This document shows, in pieces, positions 35,055-44,156 of a stretch of 46,744 nucleotides of DNA. This DNA comes from Photobacterium marinum (lineage in GTDB: Bacteria; Pseudomonadota; Gammaproteobacteria; Enterobacterales; Vibrionaceae): NCBI RefSeq assembly GCF_000331515.1, contig NZ_AMZO01000037.1:1-46744 (forward strand), written 5' to 3'. Numbering within the stretch: position 1 is the first letter of the stretch; each line of letters begins with the position of its first letter. Both the position numbers and the translations under genes were made by a program. The notes below the pieces were generated by a model, which was not told the origin of the DNA, did not search any database, and saw only the letters and a program-made list of their open reading frames with translations.

Positions 35055-35825
35055 TCATTGTAACTTTTGCATTAAAGCCTGTATCTGTTCACCGGTACAG
35101 CCAAAGCGACGCTCCCGGCTTACATACCATGCCACGGCATCTACCAGACTTTTCTCATCAAAATCTGGCCAGTGTTGTTCAGTAAAATACAGCTCAGCAT
35201 AAGCAGCCTGCCATAACATGAAATTACTGATTCGGCACTCGCCGCTGGTACGGATTAGCAAATCGACATCAGGCAAACCAAACGTTGTCAGACCTGCTGT
35301 CATCATCTCTTCTGTGATTTCATCTGCGGTCAATCCCTGCTCCAGCACTTGTAGTGCCAGGCGCCTGGTTGCCTGCAAAATATCCCACTGCCCACCATAG
35401 TTGGCTGCTACATTCAGCACCATACCTGTATTATCGGCAGTCAGAGCTTCAGCGTCAGCGATTTTCTTCTGCAATCGTTGGCTAAAGCGTGAAGTATCGC
35501 CAATGATCCGTAACTGAATATTATTTTTGTGCAGACGTTTTACTTCACGACCCAATACCGTCATGAAGAGTTCCATCAACAGTGACACCTCATCTTCCGG
35601 ACGACGCCAGTTTTCGCTGCTGAAAGCGAAGAGTGTCACCACCTGGATACCGAGGCGATTTGCAGTCGAGACTGTTTTACGTACGGCTTCTACTCCGGCC
35701 TTGTGGCCAAACACTCGAGGCTTACCCTGTGCCTTTGCCCATCGGCCATTGCCATCCATGATGATCGCAACATGCTTCGGCAGACTCTCAGCACAAAGAG
35801 CAGTATCGATTGTATGCTCTGCCAT
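35055..35825 (-). CDS. uppS: Undecaprenyl diphosphate synthase
   Basis: A 256-residue cis-prenyltransferase that makes the C55 lipid carrier for peptidoglycan and O antigen. The catalytic Asp24 lies in MDGNGRWA, and the substrate motif GHKAG follows. Conserved FAFSSENW and the C-terminal RTSGECRISNFMLWQ are present. A hairpin stands just before its ribosome-binding site. Confidence 0.97.
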   Translation of the reverse strand: MAEHTIDTALCAESLPKHVAIIMDGNGRWAKAQGKPRVFGHKAGVEAVRKTVSTANRLGIQVVTLFAFSSENWRRPEDEVSLLMELFMTVLGREVKRLHKNNIQLRIIGDTSRFSQRLQKKIADAEALTADNTGMVLNVAANYGGQWDILQATRRLALQVLEQGLTADEITEEMMTAGLTTFGLPDVDLLIRTSGECRISNFMLWQAAYAELYFTEQHWPDFDEKSLVDAVAWYVSRERRFGCTGEQIQALMQKLQ

Positions 35826-35840
35826 ACATCTCCCTCAAAA

Positions 35841-35869
35841 TAAAAAGCGCCGTGCTGCACGCACAGCGC
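35841..35869 (-). terminator. Terminator-like hairpin between frr and uppS
   Basis: Nine-base-pair stem (35847-35855 and 35861-35869) with one G-U pair, followed on the minus strand by TTTTTATTTT. It ends only about 20 bases before the uppS start codon. Confidence 0.8.
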
Positions 35870-35898
35870 CTTAAACCTCATAAAGCAAAATGGAAAGA

Positions 35899-36456
35899 TT
35901 AAACTTCCATCAGCTCTTTTTCTTTCGCTTCCAGAATCACATCAATTTCTTTAACTGCTGCGTCTGTAAGCTTCTGGATGTCGTCCTGAGCGCGACGATC
36001 ATCATCTTCAGAAATTTCTTTCTCTTTCAGAAGAGCTTTAACATCTGCATTAGCGTCACGACGGATGTTACGAACAGCAACACGACCCTGCTCTGCTTCA
36101 GCACGTACGATCTTAACCAGATCACGACGACGCTCTTCCGTCAGCGGTGGTAGTGGAACACGAATTACAGTACCCGCAGACATTGGGTTCAGACCCAGAT
36201 CTGACATCATAATCGCTTTTTCAACTTTAGGTGCCAGCTCTTTGTCAAAAACAGTAATCGCCAGAGTACGAGCATCTTCAGCTACTACGTTAGCAAGCTG
36301 CTTAAGTGGCGTGTTTGCACCGTAGTATTCAACATAGATAGTGTCTAGCAGGCTTGGGTGTGCACGGCCGGTACGAACCTTAGCCAGCTGGTTTTTCAGC
36401 GCTTCTACGCTTTTGCCCATGCGCTCCTGCGCATCTTGTTTAATTTCTTCAATCAC
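35899..36456 (-). CDS. frr: Ribosome recycling factor
   Basis: A 185-residue protein (as in E. coli) that splits post-termination ribosomes with EF-G. It begins MIEEIKQDAQERMGKSVEAL and has the conserved VRTGRAHPSLLD and PLPPLTEERRRDLVK, covering the three-helix bundle and small domain. Confidence 0.98.
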   Translation of the reverse strand: MIEEIKQDAQERMGKSVEALKNQLAKVRTGRAHPSLLDTIYVEYYGANTPLKQLANVVAEDARTLAITVFDKELAPKVEKAIMMSDLGLNPMSAGTVIRVPLPPLTEERRRDLVKIVRAEAEQGRVAVRNIRRDANADVKALLKEKEISEDDDRRAQDDIQKLTDAAVKEIDVILEAKEKELMEV

Positions 36457-36482
36457 TATTTATACCCTTTTGATTCGGTAAC

Positions 36483-36509
36483 AACGGAAGCAATATTCAT
36501 GCTCCCGTT
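36483..36509 (-). other. Hairpin between pyrH and frr
   Basis: Arms 36483-36492 and 36500-36509 form a ten-base-pair stem with one G-U pair on the transcribed strand, around a seven-base loop. There is no T-run, so RNA stability or processing is more likely than termination. Confidence 0.5.
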
Positions 36510-36528
36510 CAGAATGAGTTGGTCAAAC

Positions 36529-37257
36529 TTAGTCGTTAGAGATCAGGGTGCCTTCTTGCTCACCCATCACTACGCGGCGTAGTGCACCTGGCTTATTCAT
36601 GTTGAAAACACGAATTGGCATACCGTGGTCGCGAGCCAGAGTAAATGCAGCTAAGTCCATCACTTTCAGTTCTTTTTCAAGAACATCATTGTAGCTTAGC
36701 TTATCACAAAGAACAGCCTCTGGGTTTTTAACTGGATCATCTGTGAATACACCGTCAACTTTTGTTGCTTTCAGTACCACATCAGCTTCAATTTCAATAC
36801 CACGCAGGCATGCCGCAGAATCTGTAGTGAAGAACGGGTTACCAGTACCGGCAGAGAAAATTACCACGCGGCCCTGACGCAGCTGGCTGATCGCATCAGC
36901 CCAGTTATAGCTGTCACACACACCGTTTAGCGGAATTGCAGACATAACTCGAGCGTTCACATAGGCACGGTGCAACGCATCACGCATCGCCAGACCGTTC
37001 ATAACAGTTGCTAGCATACCCATGTGATCGCCCACAACTCGGTTCATACCAGCCTCAGCAAGGCCTGCACCACGGAACAGGTTACCACCACCAATTACAA
37101 GGCCGACTTGCACGCCCAGTTCAATAAGTTCTTTGATTTCCTGAGCCATACGGTCAAGAACTTGCGCGTCGATACCAAAACCTTCGTCGCCCTGCAGAGC
37201 TTCACCGCTAAGTTTCAGCAAGATTCGTTGATAAGTCGGTTTAGGATTTGTGGTCAT
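36529..37257 (-). CDS. pyrH: Uridylate kinase (UMP kinase)
   Basis: A 242-residue amino acid kinase-fold enzyme phosphorylating UMP to UDP. The N-terminal RILLKLSGEALQG and the nucleotide-binding GGGNLFRG are characteristic; the late TKVDGVFTDDPVKNP matches bacterial PyrH. It follows tsf. Confidence 0.98.
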   Translation of the reverse strand: MTTNPKPTYQRILLKLSGEALQGDEGFGIDAQVLDRMAQEIKELIELGVQVGLVIGGGNLFRGAGLAEAGMNRVVGDHMGMLATVMNGLAMRDALHRAYVNARVMSAIPLNGVCDSYNWADAISQLRQGRVVIFSAGTGNPFFTTDSAACLRGIEIEADVVLKATKVDGVFTDDPVKNPEAVLCDKLSYNDVLEKELKVMDLAAFTLARDHGMPIRVFNMNKPGALRRVVMGEQEGTLISND

Positions 37258-37295
37258 TTTTACCTTCCAGGCTTACAAATAGAGATATGGAGTTG

Positions 37296-37325
37296 TGAAA
37301 AGACCGCAGCCTAGGCCACGGTCTT
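37296..37325 (-). terminator. Terminator-like hairpin between tsf and pyrH
   Basis: Arms AAGACCG/CGGTCTT (37300-37306, 37319-37325) continue inward over five more pairs (two G-U); TTTTC follows on the minus strand. Confidence 0.7.
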
Positions 37326-37346
37326 CAGAGTGCAATTCGCTAAGGA

Positions 37347-38192
37347 TTAACCTTTCTGCGCCAGTGCAACTTCTTCTGCGAAGCTCAGGCCTTCTGCTTT
37401 CTCGATGCCTTCACCTACTTCTAGACGTACGAAGTTAGAAACTGTTGCGCCAGTTTCTTTCAGGTGGTCACCAACAGATTTCTTAGGTTCCATGATGAAT
37501 GCCTGACCTGTCAGAGAGATTTCGCCTGTGAATTTCTTCATACGGCCAGTAACCATCTTCTCTGCGATTTCAGCTGGCTTGCCTTCGTTCATCGCGATTT
37601 CAACCTGAACCTGACGCTCTTTTTCAACTACGTCAGCTGGTACGTCTTCTGGGTTCACGTACTCTGGGCGAGAAGCAGCAACGTGCATTGCTACGTGCTT
37701 CAGAGTTTCTGCATCGCCGTTACCTGCAACAACAACACCGATACGGTCGCCGTGACGGTACTGAGCTACTTGCTCACCTTCGATGTAAGATACGCGACGG
37801 ATAGAAACGTTCTCACCGATCTTAGCAACAAGAGCTACACGCTTCTCTTCGAACTGAGCCTGTAGTTCAGCGATGTCAGCTTTGCTAGCTGCAGCAGTTT
37901 CTGCTACTTCGTTAGCGAAAGCTAGGAAGTTGCCGTCTTTAGCAACGAAGTCAGTCTGGCAGTTCACTTCTAGAAGTGCAGCTACACCTTCACCTTCTTT
38001 GATGATGATTGCGCCTTCAGCAGCTACGTTGCCTGCTTTCTTAGCAGCTTTAGCAGCACCGCTCTTACGCATGTTTTCAATTGCCAGCTCGATGTCAGCG
38101 TTAGCTTCTACTAGCGCTTTTTTACATTCCATCATACCTGCGCCAGTACGTTCGCGCAGTTCTTTAACTAGGGCAGCTGTAACTGTTGCCAT
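37347..38192 (-). CDS. tsf: Elongation factor Ts
   Basis: A 281-residue nucleotide-exchange factor for EF-Tu. The N-terminal module LVKELRERTGAGMMECKKAL and the conserved CQTDFVAKD contact region are intact. It follows rpsB across an attenuator hairpin, the usual rpsB-tsf operon. Confidence 0.98.
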   Translation of the reverse strand: MATVTAALVKELRERTGAGMMECKKALVEANADIELAIENMRKSGAAKAAKKAGNVAAEGAIIIKEGEGVAALLEVNCQTDFVAKDGNFLAFANEVAETAAASKADIAELQAQFEEKRVALVAKIGENVSIRRVSYIEGEQVAQYRHGDRIGVVVAGNGDAETLKHVAMHVAASRPEYVNPEDVPADVVEKERQVQVEIAMNEGKPAEIAEKMVTGRMKKFTGEISLTGQAFIMEPKKSVGDHLKETGATVSNFVRLEVGEGIEKAEGLSFAEEVALAQKG

Positions 38193-38221
38193 TGTTATAT
38201 CCTCAGTTTGAATTCTTGGTA

Positions 38222-38249
38222 TAAAAATCAGGGGCCAATTCGGCCCCTG
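38222..38249 (-). terminator. Attenuator/terminator between rpsB and tsf
   Basis: Arms CAGGGGCC (38229-38236) and GGCCCCTG (38242-38249) form a strong stem, followed on the minus strand by ATTTTTA. Partial termination at this junction is known in E. coli. Confidence 0.85.
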
Positions 38250-38302
38250 GTAACCATTCTTAGTTTACACAAGGTAACTTAAGATGCTCAAAGAGCCGGC
38301 TA

Positions 38303-39031
38303 TTACTCAGCTTCTACGAAACCGTCTTGCTCAGCTTGTGCAACGATGTCTTGGTTACGACCTTCAGTTACAGTTGCTGCTACAGCGTTAGTGTAAAGCT
38401 GGATAGAACGGATTGCGTCATCGTTACCTGGGATAACGAAGTCAACGCCGTCTGGGTTAGAGTTAGTATCTACTACTGCAAATACTGGGATACCCAGGTT
38501 GTTAGCTTCTTTGATTGCAATGTGCTCGTGATCAGCATCGATTACGAACAGAGCGTCTGGTAGGCCGCCCATGTTCTTGATACCGCCTAGAGACTTCTCA
38601 AGCTTCTCCATTTCACGAGTCAGCATTAGAGCTTCTTTCTTGGTTAGCTTGTCGAAAGTACCGTCTGTAGACTGAGTTTCAAGATCTTTTAGACGCTTGA
38701 TTGACTGACGAACAGTTTTCCAGTTAGTCAGCATACCACCCAACCAACGGTTGTTTACGTAGTACTGGTCACAGTTAACTGCAGATTCTTTGATTGATTC
38801 GCTGGCTGCACGCTTAGTACCAACGAAAAGTACTTTACCCTTGCGAGCTGCAATCTTGTTGATTTCAGCCAGAGCGTCGTTGAACATTGGTACAGTCTTC
38901 TCAAGGTTGATGATGTGCACCTTGTTACGAGCACCGAAGATGAATGGCTTCATCTTAGGGTTCCAGTAACGAGTTTGGTGACCGAAGTGAACACCAGCCT
39001 TAAGCATGTCGCGCATTGATACAGTTGCCAT
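38303..39031 (-). CDS. rpsB: 30S ribosomal protein S2
   Basis: A 242-residue S2 protein (E. coli 241). It starts MATVSMRDMLKAGVHFGHQTRYWNPKM, written here in parts: the GVHFGHQTR and FIFGARN segments are diagnostic, as is NRWLGGMLTNWKT. AAGAGG lies eight to nine bases before the ATG. It heads the long minus-strand block and is divergent from map. Confidence 0.98.
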   Translation of the reverse strand: MATVSMRDMLKAGVHFGHQTRYWNPKMKPFIFGARNKVHIINLEKTVPMFNDALAEINKIAARKGKVLFVGTKRAASESIKESAVNCDQYYVNNRWLGGMLTNWKTVRQSIKRLKDLETQSTDGTFDKLTKKEALMLTREMEKLEKSLGGIKNMGGLPDALFVIDADHEHIAIKEANNLGIPVFAVVDTNSNPDGVDFVIPGNDDAIRSIQLYTNAVAATVTEGRNQDIVAQAEQDGFVEAE

Positions 39032-39240
39032 TGAATATTCCTCTTGGGGTTAGGCGTCCACATATCCCATTCAACCGACCCGTATAACCTGCCATAAAGC
39101 AAATTAACAGCCTCGCGTAAGGCTGACGAGCACCCCGGAGAATGTGTCGATATGTGTGAGTGATAAAAAATAGTAAGTGTAATCTTACTTATTTGGTCGA
39201 AACACAAGTAAGCAAATTACGGCGCGCTTTATACCATATT
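39032..39240 (-). promoter_or_regulatory. rpsB promoter and long 5' leader
   Basis: On the minus strand a TATAAA -10 (39228-39233) is followed by a GC-rich discriminator GCGCGCC, consistent with growth-rate control; the -35 is weak. The leader is nearly 190 bases and contains the hairpin CAGCCT/AGGCTG (39108-39125). A GGGGT segment (39132-39136) can pair with ACCCC (39046-39050) just before the Shine-Dalgarno. S2 is known to repress rpsB through its leader in gammaproteobacteria; that this leader does so is inference. The rest of the gap to map (39241-39353) holds no gene. Confidence 0.6.
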
Positions 39241-39353
39241 TTGGCAAGCAAAATCCAGCCTAATTATAGTTGAGCGCCCTAAACCCGGTTTCCATCCGAC
39301 GCCCTCACTGTTACCATGTATGCAATAGAAACAGTCAATGCAGAGAAGATTGA

Positions 39354-40184
39354 ATGAGCATCAAGATCAAAACGGCTGATGAAATTGAAAAAATGCGCGT
39401 TGCCGGCCAACTGGCCGCAGATGTGCTGGAAATGATCGAACCACACGTAAAAGCCGGTGTAACCACCGAAGAGTTGGATCGCATCTGCCATGAATACATC
39501 ACCAAAGAGCAAGGTGCCGTTCCGGCTCCGCTTAACTACCATGGTTTCCCGAAATCAATCTGTACTTCGATTAACCACGTTGTTTGTCACGGTATCCCGG
39601 CAGAGCTTGATGAGCCGGTAAATGGCAAATACAACAAACCTGCGGTACTGAAAGACGGTGACATCATCAATATCGACGTTACTGTAATCAAAGATGGCTA
39701 CCACGGCGATACCTCGAAGATGTTCGAGATCGGTGAAGTTTCACTGGAAGACAAACGCCTGTGCCGCGTGGCTCAGGAAAGCCTATACCTGGCCATGAAA
39801 AAAGTGAAGCCAGGTGCCAAACTGGGCGAAATCGGTACTGCTATCCAGAAATTCATCAAAAACGGTAACAGCCGTTTCTCTATCGTTAAAGATTTCTGTG
39901 GCCACGGTATCGGCAATGAGTTCCACGAAGAGCCTCAGGTTGTTCACTACAAAAACAACGACCGCACCGTACTAAAAGCAGGTATGTGCTTCACTATCGA
40001 GCCAATGATCAATGCCGGTAAGTTCGGTTGTGATGTTGACGACGATGATGGCTGGACGGTTTACACTGTTGACGGCAAGAAATCAGCCCAGTGGGAGCAT
40101 ACTTTGCTGGTAACCGACACTGGTTGTGAAGTGCTGACCCTGCGTAAGGAAGAAAGCATTCCACGCCTGATGCATAACGCATAA
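39354..40184 (+). CDS. map: Methionine aminopeptidase, type I
   Basis: A 276-residue enzyme (E. coli 264) that removes the initiator methionine from new proteins. Metal ligands are visible in NIDVTVIKDGYHGDTS, in GHGIGNEFHEEP and near MCFTIEPM and WEHTLLV. It is divergent from rpsB, as in E. coli, and followed by a terminator. Confidence 0.97.
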   Translation: MSIKIKTADEIEKMRVAGQLAADVLEMIEPHVKAGVTTEELDRICHEYITKEQGAVPAPLNYHGFPKSICTSINHVVCHGIPAELDEPVNGKYNKPAVLKDGDIINIDVTVIKDGYHGDTSKMFEIGEVSLEDKRLCRVAQESLYLAMKKVKPGAKLGEIGTAIQKFIKNGNSRFSIVKDFCGHGIGNEFHEEPQVVHYKNNDRTVLKAGMCFTIEPMINAGKFGCDVDDDDGWTVYTVDGKKSAQWEHTLLVTDTGCEVLTLRKEESIPRLMHNA

Positions 40185-40190
40185 TCCCTG

Positions 40191-40214
40191 AGCCGGCCTA
40201 GTGCCGGCTTTTTT
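40191..40214 (+). terminator. Terminator of map
   Basis: Arms AGCCGGC (40191-40197) and GCCGGCT (40203-40209) close a five-base loop and are followed by six T's. Confidence 0.88.
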
Positions 40215-40271
40215 GAACCTTCCTAATTTCATCGCATTACGGTTATAGTAGTAACTAATCACCGACTCAAC

Positions 40272-42905
40272 ATGGCACGGACTGCGATGACAGACACCTC
40301 TCCCGCATCTTCAGCACAACCATCATCTATCGTTCAAGAGCAACTACGCACTGAGCTCAACCAGTTTGCCGAATTACAAAAAAAGCAGTTCAGCGCCCAC
40401 ATTCCGGTAACTGAACTGGTGCAGGCCCGCTCAGCCTTTATTGATGAGCTGTTGCAACGGCTATGGCTGCAATTCGGGCTGAATAAAGTCAGCGAACTGT
40501 CACTGATTGCTGTCGGCGGCTACGGACGAGGCGAGCTTCATCCGCTATCTGATGTCGATATCCTTTTACTCAGCCAGAATGAACTGGATGATGCTACCGG
40601 CAAAACAGTCAGCGAATTCCTGACCCTGCTGTGGGATCTGAAGCTCGAAGTCGGCCATAGCGTCCGCACACTTGAGGACTGTATTAAGATTGGATTGGAA
40701 GATCTGACTGTTGCTACCAACCTGCAAGAATCCCGCTTGCTTTGCGGCAGCAGCGAGACTTATCAGCACCTTGATGAAACGGTTAATTCCGGTAAGTTCT
40801 GGCCCAGCGAGCAATTCTATCGTGCCAAAGTTGAAGAGCAGCGAGCCCGCCATGCCCGCTACCACGATACAACCTATAACCTTGAGCCAGACATTAAATC
40901 CAGCCCCGGCGGCCTGCGTGATATCCATACCCTGAGCTGGGTGGCCCGTCGCCATTTCGGCGCCACCAACCTGCTCGAAATGAGCCGATTTGGCTTCCTA
41001 ACCGATGCCGAATACCGAGAGCTGGCCGAATGCCAGGACTCGCTGTGGCGGATCCGTTTTGCTCTGCACAGCGAACTACGCCGCTACGACAATCGCCTCA
41101 CTTTCGAACATCAGGCATCGGTAGCCCATCAGCTTGGCTACACTGGTGAAGGTAACCGCCCGGTAGAAATGATGATGAAAGAGTTCTACCGCACCCTGCG
41201 CCGGGTTTCAGAGCTCAACAAAATGCTGCTGCAACTGTTCGACCAGGCCATTCTTAACAACGGACTGGAAACAGAAGCCACACCGCTTGACGATGACTTC
41301 CAGATCCGCGGTCATCTGATCGAAGCCACCAAGCCTGCGCTATTTCAGGCCCGGCCGGAAACCATCCTTGATATGTTCTTGCATGTAGCGCGCAATGCGG
41401 AAATCGAGGGTATTGCCGCACCGACCCTGCGCCAATTGCGCACGGCCCGACGCCGCCTGAACCGCTTTCTGGTCGATATTCCTGCTGCCCGCGAGAAGTT
41501 CATGGAACTGGTTCGCGAACCTAATGTACTGAGCAAAGCCTTCCGCCTGATGCATCGCCACGGCGTCCTCTCGGCCTATCTGCCGCAATGGAGTCAAATT
41601 GTCGGCCAGATGCAGTTTGACCTGTTCCACGTCTATACCGTGGATGAGCACAGCATTCGTCTGTTGAAAAACCTCAAGAAATTCAGTGATCCCGAAAACC
41701 GCCAGCGCCATCCGATTTGCTGCGAGATCTATCCACGGCTCGCAAAAAAAGAACTGTTGATCCTGGCTGCTATTTTCCATGACATTGCCAAGGGCCGCGG
41801 CGGCGACCATTCCGAACTCGGTGCTACCGAGGCTTACGATTTCTGCATTCAGCACGGACTATCCCGCCCTGAAGCCAATCTAGTTAAATGGCTGGTCAAC
41901 CAGCACCTGCTGATGTCGGTAACAGCGCAGCGCCGGGATATTTATGATCCTGAAGTCGTAGCTGAATTTGCCAAAGAAGTAAGAGATGAAGAGCGACTGG
42001 ATCACCTGATTTGCCTGACCGTGGCTGATATCTGCGCCACCAACCAGGAGCTTTGGAACAGCTGGAAGCGAACCCTGCTAGCCGAACTATACTACTCGAC
42101 TCAAAAAGCCCTGCGCCGCGGCCTGGAAAATCCGCCTGATGTTCGCGAGCGGATCCGCCACAATCAGCAAATGGCCTCGGCGATCCTTCGCAGTCACAAT
42201 TTTACCCAACGGGAAATTGATGTACTGTGGCAGCGCTTCAAGGCCGACTACTTTCTGCGTCATACCCACAAACAAATCGCCTGGCATGCCGAAGCGATCC
42301 TGACTAATGACGATCCGGAAATGCCGCTGATCCTCCTGAGCAAAAAGCCAACCCGCGGTGGTACCGAAGTCTTCGTCTACTGCCAGGATAAAACCAAACT
42401 GTTTGCGATTGTGGTATCCGAGCTCGACAAGAAAAACCTCAGTGTCCATGATGCCCAAATCATGACCAGTAAAGACGGCTATGCGCTGGATACCTTCATG
42501 GTGCTCGACCCTAGCGGCAAAGCCCTGAACGAAGGCCGACATAACAGTGTCCGCCGCGCACTAATTAAAGCCCTGACCCAAATGAAGTCTGAGCGTAAGA
42601 AAAAGCGGCCACCGCGCAAACTGCTGCATTTCAATGTCAAAACCCGGGTTGATTTCCTACCGACCAAAACTGGCAAGAAAACCATGATGGAACTGGTTGC
42701 ACTAGATATGCCGGGACTGCTGGCGAGAGTCGGCTCGGTCTTTGCCCGCCAGAACATCAGCTTGCAAGCGGCCAAAATTACCACTATTGGCGAGCGGGCT
42801 GAAGACTTCTTCATCCTGGTTAACGAAGAAGGCAGCCAGCTGACCGATGAGCAGCAACAACAACTTAAAACTGCCTTAATAGAACGACTGGATGCGGCCA
42901 GATAA
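40272..42905 (+). CDS. glnD: Bifunctional uridylyltransferase/uridylyl-removing enzyme
   Basis: An 877-residue nitrogen sensor that adds and removes UMP on PII proteins according to glutamine. The nucleotidyltransferase motif GGYGRGELHPLSDVD lies at 82-96. The HD domain carries HDIAKGRGGDHS, and two ACT domains occupy the last 180 residues (FAIVVSELDKKNLS and MPGLLARVGSVFA). An alternative ATG 15 bases downstream is possible; neither has a strong ribosome-binding site. Confidence 0.96.
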   Translation: MARTAMTDTSPASSAQPSSIVQEQLRTELNQFAELQKKQFSAHIPVTELVQARSAFIDELLQRLWLQFGLNKVSELSLIAVGGYGRGELHPLSDVDILLLSQNELDDATGKTVSEFLTLLWDLKLEVGHSVRTLEDCIKIGLEDLTVATNLQESRLLCGSSETYQHLDETVNSGKFWPSEQFYRAKVEEQRARHARYHDTTYNLEPDIKSSPGGLRDIHTLSWVARRHFGATNLLEMSRFGFLTDAEYRELAECQDSLWRIRFALHSELRRYDNRLTFEHQASVAHQLGYTGEGNRPVEMMMKEFYRTLRRVSELNKMLLQLFDQAILNNGLETEATPLDDDFQIRGHLIEATKPALFQARPETILDMFLHVARNAEIEGIAAPTLRQLRTARRRLNRFLVDIPAAREKFMELVREPNVLSKAFRLMHRHGVLSAYLPQWSQIVGQMQFDLFHVYTVDEHSIRLLKNLKKFSDPENRQRHPICCEIYPRLAKKELLILAAIFHDIAKGRGGDHSELGATEAYDFCIQHGLSRPEANLVKWLVNQHLLMSVTAQRRDIYDPEVVAEFAKEVRDEERLDHLICLTVADICATNQELWNSWKRTLLAELYYSTQKALRRGLENPPDVRERIRHNQQMASAILRSHNFTQREIDVLWQRFKADYFLRHTHKQIAWHAEAILTNDDPEMPLILLSKKPTRGGTEVFVYCQDKTKLFAIVVSELDKKNLSVHDAQIMTSKDGYALDTFMVLDPSGKALNEGRHNSVRRALIKALTQMKSERKKKRPPRKLLHFNVKTRVDFLPTKTGKKTMMELVALDMPGLLARVGSVFARQNISLQAAKITTIGERAEDFFILVNEEGSQLTDEQQQQLKTALIERLDAAR

Positions 42906-42927
42906 TCAGCCTAGATAGAAGGTGAAA

Positions 42928-42966
42928 CTTCTCTCCCTAAGCAATAAAAACAGCTCGGGGGAGAAG
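42928..42966 (+). other. Stem-loop after glnD
   Basis: Arms CTTCTCTCCC (42928-42937) and GGGGGAGAAG (42957-42966) pair over ten positions with one G-U, around a 19-base loop. There is no T-run, so it is not a clear terminator. Confidence 0.35.
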
Positions 42967-43060
42967 CTCGATCTTGCCCACAATTCAAGTGCCACAGAGG
43001 GACGTTACCATTTTGAGTTGCTACATTAATAGCAAAAGCAGCCAGCATAATGAGGTCCCT

Positions 43061-43441
43061 ATGTACCCACACCTCACCGGTATCGGTATCGAACACCCGG
43101 AAACCATTGATCGTTACAGCCTGCGTCAAGAAGCAGCTAATGACATCCTCAAGATCTACTTTGCCCGCCAGAAAGGCGAACTCTTTGCCAAAAGCGTCAA
43201 ATTCAAATTCCCTCGCCACCACAAATCCGTGGTTGTTAACAGCGGCAACCGGGAATACAAAGAGATCACAGAGATCAACCGCAACCTTACCTTTATCATC
43301 GACGAACTTGATCAGTTAACTCAAAGAAAACACACCGAAGTCGATGTGAAGAAAAAAATCCTCAATGATCTGCGCCATCTGGAACAGGTCGTCACCCATA
43401 AGATTGCCGAAATCGAAGCTGATTTGGAAAAACTGAAATAG
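43061..43441 (+). CDS. yaeH: UPF0325/DUF3461 family protein YaeH
   Basis: A 126-residue protein from the ATG at 43061 (MYPHLTGIGIEHPE), with TGAGGT four to nine bases upstream. It shares IDRYSLRQEA, NDILKIYF and the ending HKIAEIEADLEKL with E. coli YaeH (128). The C-terminal half looks helical and possibly coiled-coil. The function is unknown. The family also lies near glnD in E. coli. Confidence 0.92.
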   Translation: MYPHLTGIGIEHPETIDRYSLRQEAANDILKIYFARQKGELFAKSVKFKFPRHHKSVVVNSGNREYKEITEINRNLTFIIDELDQLTQRKHTEVDVKKKILNDLRHLEQVVTHKIAEIEADLEKLK

Positions 43442-43492
43442 CGGGTGTTAGAAGAAAACAACTGACAGAGAACTGACGTTACTAAATATAAA

Positions 43493-43532
43493 TCGCACTC
43501 CTGAAAACCACCACAGTGGACCAGGAGTGCGA
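43493..43532. terminator. Inverted repeat between convergent yaeH and yqcA
   Basis: Perfect 11-bp arms TCGCACTCCTG (43493-43503) and CAGGAGTGCGA (43522-43532), with an inner CCAC/GTGG stem. On the minus strand TTTATATTTAG follows, so it probably terminates yqcA and perhaps yaeH. Confidence 0.65.
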
Positions 43533-43554
43533 GATAGTCGAGGGAGCAAGCAAG

Positions 43555-44019
43555 TTATCCCAGTCGGCTGACAAATTCGTCCAGCCAAGGCATAGCGACT
43601 TCCAGCGCATCAAAATTCACACAGGCATCAACCCGCAAAATAGGAATCAATGGCTTGGCCTGAAGCTGTTGCAACAGTTCATCGACCTGACGCCCCCCAC
43701 CGCAAAAGCGTTCTTCGCCGTAACTCAAATCGCCCAATGCAATCACACCATAATTGAGTTCGGGCATCAGAGGAAACTGCTCATTCAGGGCCAGATAAAG
43801 CGGCATAAGATTATCCGGGATCTCCCCTTCTCCGGTGGTTGATGTCACCACCAGCACCACATCTTCCCAATACCGGATAAAATCATCAAACTGCGGTTCA
43901 GGGTAAAGTTGGGCATCATGCCCGCTCGCCACCAACTTCTCTACTGCGGCTTCAGCCACTTCCTCTGCGCCGCCGTACACAGTACCGACAAAAACACCTA
44001 TCTTTTTCCCTGCTGCCAT
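43555..44019 (-). CDS. yqcA: Flavodoxin YqcA
   Basis: A 154-residue short-chain flavodoxin (E. coli YqcA 149). The FMN phosphate loop region reads GTVYGGAEEVAE, the second loop STTGEGEIPDN, and the third GDLSYGEERFCGGG. It should carry electrons with bound FMN; its partners are unknown. It lies 137 bp downstream of truC in the conserved yqcC-truC-yqcA order. Confidence 0.9.
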   Translation of the reverse strand: MAAGKKIGVFVGTVYGGAEEVAEAAVEKLVASGHDAQLYPEPQFDDFIRYWEDVVLVVTSTTGEGEIPDNLMPLYLALNEQFPLMPELNYGVIALGDLSYGEERFCGGGRQVDELLQQLQAKPLIPILRVDACVNFDALEVAMPWLDEFVSRLG

Positions 44020-44156
44020 AGCTTCCTGCCTCGCAATTACTGATAACCGTTTCTTCTTACTGTGGTCGCATACCTGGCAAGATGCAAATAAAACAAACGC
44101 CTAGCGAGATCGCTATTATGCTGTAGCCATAGGAAGAACCAGACCGACGAACAGAA

